Positions 1-8,782 of a DNA stretch of 64,000 bases are shown here, in pieces; within the stretch, counting starts at the first letter, position 1; the number at the start of each line of letters is the position of its first letter. Location of the stretch: positions 248,001-312,000 of the forward strand of contig NZ_NSDM01000010.1 in the NCBI RefSeq assembly GCF_030852425.1, read 5' to 3'. The position numbers were made by a program, and so were the translations under genes. This DNA is from Saccharothrix longispora (GTDB lineage: Bacteria; Actinomycetota; Actinomycetes; Mycobacteriales; Pseudonocardiaceae). Under the pieces are notes generated by a model, which searched no databases, was not told the origin of the DNA, and worked only from the letters and a program-made list of their open reading frames with translations.

Positions 1-296
1 AGGCGCTCAAGCCCGGCGGCACGGTCGTGGTGTCCGAGTGCGTCCGCCCGACGAAATTCTCGCGACCCATCCACGCCGAGGTCATCTTCGACTTCCTGGA
101 CAGCTTCACCGACGTCGCCACCGACCCGGTGCGGCGGCCCACGCACGGCTTCCTGACGCCCGCCGCCTGGCGGGCCACCTTCGAGGCCGCCGGGCTCGGC
201 GACGTGCGGGTCCTCCCGGACGTCGACGCGATCGCCGAGCAGTACCCGGACTTCGTCGTCGGCGCCGTGCTGGCCCGCGCGACCCCTTCCGCCTGA
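1..296 (+). CDS. class I SAM-dependent methyltransferase, C-terminal end (5' truncated by window)
   Basis: The frame is open from base 3 and begins ALKPGGTVVVSE, the post-motif segment (LKPGG followed by a beta strand) typical of Rossmann-fold SAM methyltransferases. About 97 residues are visible and end ARATPSA before TGA at 294-296. Substrate cannot be told from this part; LKPGG-type enzymes include many small-molecule O/N/C-methyltransferases. The next gene starts 13 bases after the stop, so the two are probably co-transcribed. The GTG at 27 is internal and not the real start. Confidence 0.75.
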   Translation, partial: ALKPGGTVVVSECVRPTKFSRPIHAEVIFDFLDSFTDVATDPVRRPTHGFLTPAAWRATFEAAGLGDVRVLPDVDAIAEQYPDFVVGAVLARATPSA

Positions 297-309
297 GTGA
301 GGAGTGGTC

Positions 310-1356
310 ATGGTTGCCGTGCTGGTCCGCTTCGCGGTGCGCCGGTCGCTGAACGACACCCGCCACGTGCGCGTGGTCAAGCGCCGGCACGCCACGGGAC
401 TGGTGGCGCGGGTGTACCGGCAGGTGGAGCGCGACTTCAAGATGCTCGCGCCGCCGGTCGCGCTGCACTCGGCGTCCCCCGGGACGCTGGCCGCGTCGTG
501 GATGGTCCTGCGGGAGACGCTGCTGGCGGACGGCGTCGCCGAGCGGGCGGACAAGGAGGCGGTGGCCACCGGGGTGTCGCTCGCCAACTCCTGCCCGTAC
601 TGCGCGGACGTGCACGGCATGACGCTGGACGCCCTGCCGGCCGCCGGCGCCGGCCGGGACGTGGTGACCGAGTGGGCGCGCGCGTCGGCGTCCGCGGGGG
701 CCCGGGTCGCGGCGCCGTTCCCGCCCGAGCAGGCGGCCGAGCTGATCGGCGTCGCGGTCGCCTTCCACTACTACAACCGCGTGGTGAACGTCTTCCTCGG
801 CGACTCGCCCCTCCCGTCGCACGTGCCGGAGTCGGCCAGGCCGAAGGCCAGGAAGGTGCTCGGCGGGGTGATGCGGCCCGGTGCGCACGGCCCGGTCGCG
901 GGCGAGTCGCTGGACCTGCTCCCCGCGGCGCCGCTGCCGGGCGACCTCGACTGGGCCCGGTCGAACCCGGTGGTCGCCGAGGCGTTCGCCCGCGCCTACG
1001 CCGAGGTCGACGCGGCGGGCGCCCGGTCCGTGCCGGAGAGCGTGCGCGCGCTCGTCGGGGCGCGGCTGTCGACCTGGGACGGGGGAGCGCCGGGCATCAG
1101 CAGGTCGTGGTCGGACGAGCTGACCGCCACGCTCCCGCCGGCCGACCGGGCGGCGGGCAAGCTGGCGCTGCTCGTCGCCCTGGCCTCCTACCAGGTCGAC
1201 GACGCGGTCGTCGAGGAGTTCCGGCGCACCGCGCCCGGCGACGACACGCTCGTCGAGCTGACCGCGTGGGCGAGCATGGCGGCGGCGCGGCGGGTCAGCA
1301 CCTGGCTCGCCGGGGGCAGGTCCGACGTGGTGGGCAACTCGTCGCCCGGGACGTGA
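310..1356 (+). CDS. AhpD-like / carboxymuconolactone decarboxylase family protein
   Basis: A 348-residue protein with one AhpD-type redox motif, CPYC at residues 95-98 followed by H102 (CPYCADVH). In this fold the CxxC...H triad carries peroxidase/disulfide-reductase activity. The protein is about twice the length of a simple AhpD, so the rest may be a second, degenerate copy of the all-helical domain; no second CxxC is visible. ATG at 310 is preferred over GTG at 304 because GGAG lies at 301-304. It follows the methyltransferase closely and is followed by a strong hairpin, which suggests a short operon end. The specific substrate is unknown. Confidence 0.7.
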   Translation: MVAVLVRFAVRRSLNDTRHVRVVKRRHATGLVARVYRQVERDFKMLAPPVALHSASPGTLAASWMVLRETLLADGVAERADKEAVATGVSLANSCPYCADVHGMTLDALPAAGAGRDVVTEWARASASAGARVAAPFPPEQAAELIGVAVAFHYYNRVVNVFLGDSPLPSHVPESARPKARKVLGGVMRPGAHGPVAGESLDLLPAAPLPGDLDWARSNPVVAEAFARAYAEVDAAGARSVPESVRALVGARLSTWDGGAPGISRSWSDELTATLPPADRAAGKLALLVALASYQVDDAVVEEFRRTAPGDDTLVELTAWASMAAARRVSTWLAGGRSDVVGNSSPGT

Positions 1357-1412
1357 CCCCGAGCCCCACCGGATCGCCGCGGGGAAGTCCACGCGTCGTT
1401 CACCGGGCAATC

Positions 1413-1450
1413 CGGGAAGGGCCCGGAGGACGCCCTCCGGGCCTTTCCCG
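1413..1450 (+). terminator. intrinsic terminator-like hairpin after AhpD-like gene
   Basis: A 17-base stem (1413-1429 with 1434-1450) has a single G/A mismatch and a 4-base loop. It lies 57 bases after the stop of the AhpD-like gene. There is no U-tract, as usual for actinobacterial hairpins. Confidence 0.7.
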
Positions 1451-1824
1451 AATGGGAGCGGCGTGCTCGCGGAACCCGGTCGGTGCGGACCGGGACGTCG
1501 CGGACGGCGGTGGGTCCGTCGGACCGGTCCGCCGCGAGCAGGTCGTCCCGTCCGCGGGTTGTCGGGTGGCCGGCCCGGTTCCGCGACGGCGTCGTCGATC
1601 GGCGGTGGGTCCGTTCGCGGCGGGGTGCGGGGCCGGGGCCGCGTCGTCCGTGTCCGCCGAAGCCGCTGTTCGGCGGTCCGGGTCGTGCGGCGGGGTGCCC
1701 GTGGGGCGGTGCCCGCTCGCCGTCCGGTCCGGCCGGAGCGCGCCGTCGCAGTCGGACGAGGGGCGCCTGACGCGGGGTCCCGAAGTCCCGCGGCGCGCTC
1801 GTCTCCGAGGCGATAGGAGGACTG
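1451..1824. other. non-coding stretch before AraC relic
   Basis: Open frames here have no recognisable protein signature and no ribosome site. It may hold decayed sequence upstream of the AraC-like relic, but I see nothing specific. Confidence 0.4.
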
Positions 1825-2168
1825 GTGGAGAAAGTCGTGGGGAAGGCCGTCGAGGAACGGCGGTGTTCGCCGAATTCCACTTCCCGCGGATTTTCCCGGC
1901 CACCGGCGTTCGGCCGGGGCGTTTCCCGCCGGCGATCCGCGCCGGGAAGACCGAGCGCCTTCCCGCGCCCGTGCCGTTGAACGTCGTGGAGATCGGCCAC
2001 GGGGTCGGTCGTGCCGGCGCGGGCACCTCCGGCTCGCGATTCCGCGGCAACGGGGGCGCGTCGCCGACCGCGCACCGCCTGCCCGGTGGTCGCCCCCTCC
2101 GGATGCCCGGTCGCGAACCGTCCCCGGCGTCGTCCGGCAGTCGGGGAACGGCCCGGAATCCCCTCTGA
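1825..2168 (+). pseudogene. decayed AraC-family regulator (DNA-binding domain relic)
   Basis: Translation from 1863 gives VFAEFHFPRIFPATGVRPGR, then NVVEIGHGVGRAGAGTSGSR and SPTAHR. These line up without gaps against the intact AraC regulator at 6407-7198 (MFSKFHFSRMFLRVTGISPR..., DISHVVGYNSIGTFSSRFR, SPTTYR). The similarity covers about 73 residues (1863-2081), both AraC helix-turn-helix units. A possible start (GTG 1825 after AGGAGG) lies in another frame, reading MEKVVGKAVEE, so a frameshift near 1855 separates start and body. Key hydrophobic and glycine positions are eroded (GYNSIGTFSSRFR has become GRAGAGTSGSRFR). It is most likely a dead paralogue or duplicate of the downstream AraC gene. 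Confidence 0.65.
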
Positions 2169-3047
2169 CCAGCGGGAAGCGGTGCGCACCGGCCGGTCGG
2201 GCGCCGGACGCGGGAGCGGTGCGGGCGTCCCGCGACGCCGGGGCGTCGGCCGGATCGACGCCTCGGACACCGACGTTTCCCGGCTCGCACCCCGATGGAA
2301 GGGGCTGTCGACCGATCAGAAACTAGAGGGATTGTCACATTCAACTCCGCCCGGACCGCGCCTCCTGTCCCGATCGCGTCGATCACCGCTGGTGAACGGC
2401 GGCGGCGACGGTTCGGCGCCGCCACGATCCCGATCTTCCGAGTCCGCCACCGGCCAAGATCGAACAGTGGTGCGCGGATCGGATCCCATCCCAATTGGCC
2501 GAATGGACTTCGTCGAGGACGGAACTGTGCAACCATGTCCGGACAAAATGCATAGGCGATCTATTGCGCTTCCTATCGCCGCTCGATAGCGGACCGAAGG
2601 AAAGTCAGTAGCGGCTTCCGGAAGATGGGTGACCGTCGGGAGTCGGCTGACGGAGGCGAGCGCGATGATCGAGACGGACCTGCGACCCGGCGGGAGCGGC
2701 GGTCGGCGCACCGCCGCGTGCAGAGGGGTGCACCACCGAGGCGGGTCCGCCGCGAAACCGGCCACGAGTGGCCGCCGGTCGGGCCGGGTCGAGCCCGGAT
2801 CGCACGTCCTGGTCCCCGCGCGTGGTGCGTCGCGGAGGGCCGTCCACCGGTTCCCTCCCGTCGTCGCGAGGGCCCCGGCGCGGCCTGATCGGTGGACGTG
2901 ACACCCGTTCCGCCCGGACGACCAAGCGTGTCCCGCGCGTTCCGCGGGGACCCGACCACTCGGTGGACGCCCTTCGCCGAATCGGAAAGTAGGTTCGTGG
3001 TTATCGGCTCAGTGTGAAATCAAAAGAAAATTCTGGGGAGAATGTAC
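2169..3047. other. long intergenic region upstream of SARP gene
   Basis: About 880 bases without a gene I can support. Short open frames exist on both strands but lack motifs and ribosome sites. The segment 2320-2600 is less GC-rich than its surroundings and contains small inverted repeats (CGCTCGATAGCG near 2578), so it may be regulatory or the remains of lost genes. The promoter of the SARP gene should lie in the last 150 bases; a TAGGTT at 2991-2996 is a candidate -10 element. Confidence 0.4.
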
Positions 3048-3851
3048 ATGCGAATCGAAATCGTCGTGCTCGGCCCTCTTGCAGTCGATCTTGGCGGTGT
3101 CTCGATCGTGCCGACCGCGAGCAAACCGAGCCAGCTCCTGGCGGTCCTGGCGCTCAACGCCGGCCGGGTGGTGACGGCGGACGCCCTCGTCAAGGAGATC
3201 TGGGTCAACAACCCGCCCCGCACCGCGGTGTCCACCCTGCGCACCTACGTCCTGAAGCTGCGCCGGAACCTGGACACGGCGCTCGCCCGCCACGGCGGCC
3301 TGACGTCCAAGGACATCCTGATCACGCGGCGGACCGGCTACCTGCTGAACGTGGAGCCGAGCGCGGTGGACGCGTTCCGCTACGAGGAGCTCTCGGCCGC
3401 CGGGCGTCAGGCGGTCAACGAGGGCGACCACGAACGCGCGTCCCGCACGCTGGCCGAGGCGTTGCGCCTGTGGCGCGGCCCCGCGCTCGCCGACGTGCCG
3501 CTCGGGCCGCAGCTGGCGATCGAGGCGATGCGCCTCGACGAGAACCGGCTCGGCGACCTGTACCTGCGCATCGAGGCCGACCTCGCGCTCGGCCGCCACC
3601 ACCAGCTGCTGGGCGAGCTCGCGACGTTGTGCGCGCGGTACCCGATGCAGGAGAACTTCCACGTGCAGCACATGGTCGCGCTGTACCGCAGCGGCAGGCA
3701 GAGCCAGGCGCTGGCGGTCTACCGCAGGTTGCGCGACGAGATGGTGGAGCAGTCGGGCGTCGAGCCGTCGCCCTGGGTGCGCCAGCTGCACCACGCGATC
3801 CTCACGGGTCAGGCCTCGGTCGAGGACAGGTCCGTGATGTTCAAGGCCTGA
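3048..3851 (+). CDS. SARP family transcriptional activator (BTAD domain)
   Basis: A 267-residue Streptomyces-antibiotic-regulatory-protein type activator. Residues 1-95 form the OmpR-like winged helix (MRIEIVVLGPLAV start, VSTLRTYVLKLRRNL in the recognition region). Residues 100-255 form the bacterial transcriptional activation domain of TPR-like helices. The length matches small, cluster-situated SARPs without an NB-ARC domain. ATG 3048 is chosen over ATG 3042 because GGGGAG at 3035-3040 is correctly spaced only for the later start. Such proteins bind heptamer direct repeats and switch on secondary-metabolite genes; the adjacent oxidoreductase and DUF1702 genes are plausible targets. Confidence 0.9.
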   Translation: MRIEIVVLGPLAVDLGGVSIVPTASKPSQLLAVLALNAGRVVTADALVKEIWVNNPPRTAVSTLRTYVLKLRRNLDTALARHGGLTSKDILITRRTGYLLNVEPSAVDAFRYEELSAAGRQAVNEGDHERASRTLAEALRLWRGPALADVPLGPQLAIEAMRLDENRLGDLYLRIEADLALGRHHQLLGELATLCARYPMQENFHVQHMVALYRSGRQSQALAVYRRLRDEMVEQSGVEPSPWVRQLHHAILTGQASVEDRSVMFKA

Positions 3852-3871
3852 CCCGCCGGGCCGGCACCGCG

Positions 3872-3907
3872 GGGTGGTGCCCGTCGCGGTCGCGACGAGC
3901 ACCACCC
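3872..3907. terminator. bidirectional terminator between convergent SARP and GMC genes
   Basis: Arms 3872-3888 and 3891-3907 pair over 17 bases with one mismatch and a very short loop. The hairpin sits between the stops of two convergent genes (3851 and 3944). Confidence 0.75.
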
Positions 3908-3943
3908 GGGTCCGGCCGACGAGGTCGGCTCAACCGGTCAGGG

Positions 3944-5578
3944 TCACGCGGCCGAACCGGTCACCGGGCGGCTCGCCGCCCCGTTGGGCAGCGGGGCGCC
4001 GTAGGTCACGTCGACGCCGCGGCTCCGCGCCGCCTCGATGATGCCGGGCACGGCGCGCTCCGCGAGCGCGGCGATCGTGAGCGCGGGGTTCACGGTCAGC
4101 GCGGTCGGCACGGAGGATCCGTCGGTGACGAAGATGCCGGGATGGCCGCGCAACTCGTGGCGGTCGTCGAGCGCCGAGGTCGCGGGATCGTCCCCGATCC
4201 GACAGGAGGACAACGGATGCACCGTGTACGCACCCACCAGGTCGTTCGTCCACGGGGCGACGGTGGCGAGGCCGTCCTTCTCCAGGATCTCCTTCGCCGC
4301 CGCGTCGGCCTCCGCCCAGCCCCGCAGCGTGTTCGGCGTCGGGTCGTAGCGCAGCGGCCCCTTGCCGAGCATCTGCTGGGAGATGCGGTAGGCGTTGCCG
4401 GTGGGGGGAGGCGGGCCGAACACGCCCTCGTTGTCGTCCTCGGTCATGAGGAAGATGGTCAGCCACGACTTCCAGCGCTTGAGCATCTCCTTCTTCTCCT
4501 TGCCGAACCAGGTGGCGCCGCTCTTGCCGGGCACCTGGGCGAGGATCGTGCCGAGACCCGGCGGGAAGTAGAGCTGCTCCATGGAGAAGCGGGAGTACTC
4601 GGGCTTGCTGCCGTCCACGTTGTCCCAGCACGCGACGACGGGACCCTTGCCGATCTGGTTGGCCTCGTACACCGCACCGTTAGGCCTGCGCAGGCCGAGC
4701 ACCTCGCCGACGCGCTCCTCGTTGATGATCGCGGTGTTGAGGCGCTCGCCGTTGCCGGAGAAGTAGCGGCCGACGCCGTGCGGCATCGCGCCGAGCTCCT
4801 CCTCGGAGCGCTGGAGGATCACCGGGGTGGCGCCCGCGCCCGCCGCGAGGATGACGATCTTCGCGTCGATCACGCCGCTGCCGGTGGCGACCCGGTAGTC
4901 GACCTCGTCGATGTTGTTGTAGTGGACGCGGTAGCCGCCGTCCTCGTTGCGCGAGATCTTCTGGACCTCGTGCAGCGGCCGGATCTCCGTGCCGTGCGAG
5001 AGCGCCGCGGGCAGGTAGTTGAACAGCATCGACCGCTTGGCGTCGAACCGGCAGCCGGCCATCATCCAGTTGCAGTTGGTGCACTTGGCGGTGTCGATGC
5101 CCACCGGCACCGGGTTCGCGGTGTGGCCCGAGTGGTTGCACGCCGCCGCCCACAACCCGCCCGCGTAGCTGATGTCGTCCCAGCTCTGCTGGCTCACCGG
5201 CAGCACCTCGGACACCCGGTCGTACCAGGGCTCCAGGGTGTCGCGGGTGATCGCCGCGGGCCAGACGCGGCGGCCGATCGAACCCTGCCGCTCGAAGACG
5301 TACCTGGGTGCGCGCGGCAGCGCGGCGAAGTAGACGACGCTGCCGCCGCCGACGCAGTTCCCGCCGAGGACGCTCATCCCGTCCCCGGCCACGAAGTCGA
5401 AGACCCGCGTGTAGGACTTGCCGAGGAGGTAGTCGTGGTCGAAGTCCTTGCCCTCCAACCACGGTCCGCGTTCCAGGACGACGACCTTCGCGCCTCCCGC
5501 CGCGAGGTGGTAGGCCGTGATCGACCCGCCGAAGCCGCTGCCGACGATCAGGACGTCGGTACTCTCCACCGCACTCAT
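3944..5578 (-). CDS. GMC-type FAD oxidoreductase
   Basis: A 544-residue FAD enzyme of the glucose-methanol-choline/cholesterol oxidase-like group. The dinucleotide-binding motif VLIVGSGFGG is at residues 9-18, GGNCVGGGS is a flavin-contact loop near residue 70, and the C terminus carries HPLSSCRIG and NPALTIAALAERA, the usual second FAD/active-site block. Cysteines in KCTNCNWMMAGC near residue 145 could bind a metal or form disulfides. Start: ATG 5578 overlaps the stop of the upstream gene as ATGA, so the two are translationally coupled. GMC enzymes paired with a small DUF5987-like protein occur in secondary-metabolite loci. Substrate is unknown. Confidence 0.85.
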   Translation of the reverse strand: MSAVESTDVLIVGSGFGGSITAYHLAAGGAKVVVLERGPWLEGKDFDHDYLLGKSYTRVFDFVAGDGMSVLGGNCVGGGSVVYFAALPRAPRYVFERQGSIGRRVWPAAITRDTLEPWYDRVSEVLPVSQQSWDDISYAGGLWAAACNHSGHTANPVPVGIDTAKCTNCNWMMAGCRFDAKRSMLFNYLPAALSHGTEIRPLHEVQKISRNEDGGYRVHYNNIDEVDYRVATGSGVIDAKIVILAAGAGATPVILQRSEEELGAMPHGVGRYFSGNGERLNTAIINEERVGEVLGLRRPNGAVYEANQIGKGPVVACWDNVDGSKPEYSRFSMEQLYFPPGLGTILAQVPGKSGATWFGKEKKEMLKRWKSWLTIFLMTEDDNEGVFGPPPPTGNAYRISQQMLGKGPLRYDPTPNTLRGWAEADAAAKEILEKDGLATVAPWTNDLVGAYTVHPLSSCRIGDDPATSALDDRHELRGHPGIFVTDGSSVPTALTVNPALTIAALAERAVPGIIEAARSRGVDVTYGAPLPNGAASRPVTGSAA

Positions 5579-6204
5579 GCCGGGCTCCCGGATTCCGTCG
5601 TTTCGGGGTGCCGCTTGGCCAGTTCCCGGCCATAGCTGAAGTCGGGGAATCGCCACAGCCCATCGCTGTCCGGCTTGGCGAAACCCATCTGGAGCAGGCC
5701 GGGGTGGCCGTTGGCGATCGCCTCGCCCGTGCTGAGGTGCGCGGCGCTGTCGAAGGCCATGTTGCTGAACATCGCGAGCAGCACCCAGCCGCTCTGCTCC
5801 GGGTGTCCCGGCGAGGTCAGCCGCTCGACCAGCGCCACGCGGTTCTCGTAGTCCAGCGCGACGAAGGGAGGTACGTCCTCGTCGAGGGCCAGCCCGTGCT
5901 CGCCGGCGTACGCGACCGCGTGCGCGTTGAGCGCCTGGGACAGGGGACCGAGTCCGGCGGCGACCCCCGTCGCCGGGTCGTTGAGCAGTTCGAGCGCACC
6001 GGCCTCCACGGCGCCGGGATCGTCGCAGACACCGGCGATCGCACGGTCGTCCGGGCTGCGCTTGACGCCCGGGAGAATTGTGTCGGCAAAGGCTTCCAAG
6101 GTGCTCTTCTGGACCTGGTCGTCCGATTCTGCGACTGCTCCCACGGGTCCTCCTGTCTGGGTCGCGAGCCGATTTTTCAATCCTGCGTGCCGATTGTCAA
6201 TCAT
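5575..6204 (-). CDS. DUF5987-like small partner of GMC oxidoreductase
   Basis: A 209-residue, mostly helical protein with STLEAFADTILPGVKRSP and FVALDYENRVALVERL. The pattern resembles the DUF5987 / gluconate-2-dehydrogenase subunit-3-like proteins that accompany GMC oxidoreductases. I find no catalytic motif. The start at ATG 6204 is preferred because GGGGAGAG stands just upstream; a longer frame reaches 6336 without a ribosome site. The stop overlaps the start of the GMC gene by four bases (ATGA), so a two-subunit complex is likely. Family assignment comes from memory of the pattern and is moderately sure. Confidence 0.7.
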   Translation of the reverse strand: MIDNRHAGLKNRLATQTGGPVGAVAESDDQVQKSTLEAFADTILPGVKRSPDDRAIAGVCDDPGAVEAGALELLNDPATGVAAGLGPLSQALNAHAVAYAGEHGLALDEDVPPFVALDYENRVALVERLTSPGHPEQSGWVLLAMFSNMAFDSAAHLSTGEAIANGHPGLLQMGFAKPDSDGLWRFPDFSYGRELAKRHPETTESGSPA

Positions 6205-6406
6205 GCATCTCTCCCCGTGCGACCCCCGCGTGTGGTGCTGCTCACCTGGGGGAACACGGTTTGTTGAGTCGTTGTGGATCGCCGCTGAAGCATGGGTGGT
6301 CCCGCTGTCGAGCCGGTGCGGAAGGTGGTTGCGCACAAATTCGCGCCAACTTACGGTCGACCGGGCCGAGCGGTTGGGTCAATCTCTCGAGTGATCGGGC
6401 GGAATT

Positions 6407-7198
6407 ATGGACGGTTCTATTGTGGAGTCGGTCGAACGAGTAATTCGCGCTATGCGGAATAATTTGGGGGAATCGATCACGATCGACGACATGGCGCGTA
6501 CCGCCATGTTCAGCAAGTTCCACTTCTCACGGATGTTCCTGCGGGTGACCGGGATCTCGCCGCGTCGCTTCCTGTCCGCGCTGCGCCTCCAGGAGGCCAA
6601 GCGGCTGCTGCTGACGAGTTCGCTGACGGTGGCGGACATCAGCCACGTGGTCGGCTACAACAGCATCGGCACCTTCAGCTCCCGGTTCCGCCTGAGCGTC
6701 GGTGTCTCGCCGACGACGTACCGGAAGAACTGCGGGTACGTCGCCCCGTTGGAGGACCACCCGCGCACCGGCCGGCAGGGCTTCGGGCGGTACCCGGTGC
6801 TGCGCGGGACCCTGCACCACCCGCCGGAGTTCCTGCCCAGCCGGGTCGTGATGGGGTTGTTCCCCGACCGGATCGCCCAGGGCCTCCCGGTCCGGCACGC
6901 GACGCTCGACGGCGCGGGCGAGTTCGCCATCGCCGACGTGCCGGACGGCACGTGGTACCTCATCGCGCGCGCCGTCGGCGCCGGGATCGGCATCGACGCG
7001 GACCACGACGCGTACGTCTCCGTGTCGGGCCCGATCAAGGTCACCGAGGGCAGGCCGGTGCGCCCCCTCGACGTGTGGCTGCGGCGGAAGTCGATCTTCG
7101 ACCCGCCCGCGCTGCTGGCACAGCTCGACGAGGCGATGGTGGCCATCAGCACCGTGGCCTACCGCGCGATCGCGGAAACCACCCCGACGGTGGCCTGA
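6407..7198 (+). CDS. AraC family transcriptional regulator
   Basis: A 263-residue regulator whose AraC DNA-binding domain is at the N terminus (residues 10-105: LGESITIDDMARTAMFSKFH, ADISHVVGYNSIGTFSSRFR, SPTTYRK). This is the reverse of the usual order. Residues 110-235 form an uncharacterised domain ending in a GEFAIADVPDGTWYL-type beta segment that resembles carboxypeptidase-regulatory-like sandwiches. It is divergent from the DUF5987-GMC operon, with 202 bases between them, so it probably regulates that operon and itself. A dead copy of its DNA-binding domain lies at 1825-2168. Confidence 0.85.
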   Translation: MDGSIVESVERVIRAMRNNLGESITIDDMARTAMFSKFHFSRMFLRVTGISPRRFLSALRLQEAKRLLLTSSLTVADISHVVGYNSIGTFSSRFRLSVGVSPTTYRKNCGYVAPLEDHPRTGRQGFGRYPVLRGTLHHPPEFLPSRVVMGLFPDRIAQGLPVRHATLDGAGEFAIADVPDGTWYLIARAVGAGIGIDADHDAYVSVSGPIKVTEGRPVRPLDVWLRRKSIFDPPALLAQLDEAMVAISTVAYRAIAETTPTVA

Positions 7199-7213
7199 CA
7201 GATCACTGGGGAG

Positions 7214-7247
7214 AAGGCTCCGCCCAGCACGTCGCCGGGCGGGGCTT
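7214..7247 (+). terminator. terminator-like hairpin after AraC gene
   Basis: An imperfect hairpin pairs CCGCCC with GGGCGG, extended by AAG/CTT, and is followed by a CTCTTT run. It lies 16 bases after the AraC stop. Confidence 0.5.
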
Positions 7248-7328
7248 CGCTCTTTCCGGGGAGCGGGGGGCTGCGGGACCACGGGGACCACGGGACTGCG
7301 GGAACTCGGGGCGGGGTGCGGGCCGTGC

Positions 7329-8327
7329 TCACGCGGCCTTCGACGCGGAGCGCCGGAAGTGCTCCCTGATCCGCTCGCGCCACAGCTCGTAGGCCGGGCT
7401 CTCGCCGGGGCCCACGTCCCCGGGCTCGACCGCGACCGTGGCGGCGAGCATGACCGCCTCCTCGACCGAGCCGCCGGTGAGCGCCTCCACCGCGAGTGCG
7501 CTGTGCTCGGGCACGTAGCCCGCCGCGGTGCGGGCGGTGCCGGCGAACACCGCGCCCAGCGCGACCTCGTCGGCGTGCTCGCCCGCCAGCGCGACCAGCC
7601 TGGTGAGCCCCTCGGCCGGGCAGCCGCCCGCGAACGTGGCGGCGAGGCCGACTCCGCTCCACAGGTCGGCGCGACGCGCCTCCGGGAACGCGGCGACCGC
7701 CGCGGCGACCTCCTCGGGCCGCGCGCCCTGGATGAACCACAGCGCACGCCCGACGCCCTGGTCGGCGGCACGCGGGAAGTAGTCCGCGCGACCGGTCCAC
7801 GGGTAGGGCTTGAACGGCCGTTGCGCGTCGACCACCCGCGCGGTGTGGAAGTAGGCCTTGTCGAACCCGTAGCCGTCGACGGCCAGCCAGCTCATCGTCG
7901 GGAAGAACGGCACACCTTCGAGGTCCGGCATGATGTTGCGCCACAACGGCCTCGGCAGCCGCGCCATCGCGAAGCCGATGCCGATGTAGGTGAGGAAGAG
8001 GTGCTGGAGACCTGGTCCCTCCAGCAGTTCCTTGGTCCGCGTGCCCTTCCCACCCGCCATCGCGTCGCGCACCGCGTACGCCATCGCCGCACCCTCGTAG
8101 GCGAACCCGCGCAGCTCGGGCGACACGGTCGCGAGGCGCCGCTCGACGTCCCAGAGCGTGCGCTGCTCGATGCCCCACTCGAAACCGCAGATCACCGACT
8201 GCGGGATCGACTCCAGGTGCTCGGCCGCCGGGGTCCCGGCGGCCGGGAAGCCGCGTTCGGCGAACGTCACCGAGCGCAGTTCCGGGGTCAGCGCGAACCT
8301 GCGCAGCCCTCCCAGGATCGGCGCCAT
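7329..8327 (-). CDS. DUF1702 family protein (enediyne-locus associated)
   Basis: A 332-residue soluble protein with the DUF1702 pattern: a start of the type LRRFALTPELRSVTFAERGF, then PELRGFAYEGAAMAYAVRDA, HLFLTYIGIGFAMARLP, SWLAVDGYGFDKAYFHTARV and a C-terminal helical part with WFIQGA. Function is unknown. The family is best known from genes conserved next to enediyne polyketide synthases, though members occur elsewhere. The gene is transcribed alone, and no close partner shares its strand. The start codon at 8327 lies next to GGAGG (seen on + as CCTCC at 8334-8338). Confidence 0.85.
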   Translation of the reverse strand: MAPILGGLRRFALTPELRSVTFAERGFPAAGTPAAEHLESIPQSVICGFEWGIEQRTLWDVERRLATVSPELRGFAYEGAAMAYAVRDAMAGGKGTRTKELLEGPGLQHLFLTYIGIGFAMARLPRPLWRNIMPDLEGVPFFPTMSWLAVDGYGFDKAYFHTARVVDAQRPFKPYPWTGRADYFPRAADQGVGRALWFIQGARPEEVAAAVAAFPEARRADLWSGVGLAATFAGGCPAEGLTRLVALAGEHADEVALGAVFAGTARTAAGYVPEHSALAVEALTGGSVEEAVMLAATVAVEPGDVGPGESPAYELWRERIREHFRRSASKAA

Positions 8328-8626
8328 GTCGGTCCTCCCAGCTCTCCTCGGGTGCTTCCGGCACCTCGGCCTCGGGTCGCACCGCCTGCTCGTCCACCGT
8401 GCTTCTCCCGGCAGCGTAAGGCGGTGCGCGGTCGCCGGGGATATCCCGGAATGCGCCGACGGCGGCTCGTCAGCCCGGCGTCACCGGCCGCGCCCTGCCG
8501 CACAGGGGGAGTGGCACCGTCGTCGAACCCTGTTGCACGCTGAGGTTCGTCAGTCGGGCGGTGTCGAACACCGGGACTGCACCCGCACTTCCTGCCTGAT
8601 GTCCTTGCGGCAGGCGGATTTCGGAG

Positions 8627-8782
8627 ATGCTGGTGGAGCCCGCCTCCGACTGCGTGCGGATCGTCGACCGGCGGGAGGGCCTGGTGGCCAGGGGCAAGAA
8701 GCGGATCGCGTGCACGCGCAGGACCGAAGACCACGCGGTGCCACCGGGCACCCCCGCCGCGGACTCGCGGGGGTCCTGGTGA
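8627..8782 (+). pseudogene. C-terminal stub of a hotdog thioesterase resembling enediyne thioesterases
   Basis: The open frame ends EGLVARGKKRIACTRRTED then VPPGTPAAD before TGA at 8780-8782. The LVARGxxRIACxR block followed by a VPxxxP tail is the C-terminal signature of the enediyne thioesterases (SgcE10/CalE7/DynE7 type). Only about 50 residues remain of an expected ~150; the N-terminal catalytic half is absent upstream (no hotdog start pattern is seen in 8330-8620). The stop overlaps the GTG start of the flavin reductase, so the ancestral pair was translationally coupled. It could still be expressed from ATG 8627 but cannot fold as a full hotdog domain. The assignment rests on a short segment. 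Confidence 0.5.

Noticed and set aside
2295-2992. Several short ORFs between the AraC relic and the SARP gene
   Set aside because: No ribosome sites, no recognisable motifs, overlapping frames on both strands as expected in GC-rich DNA.
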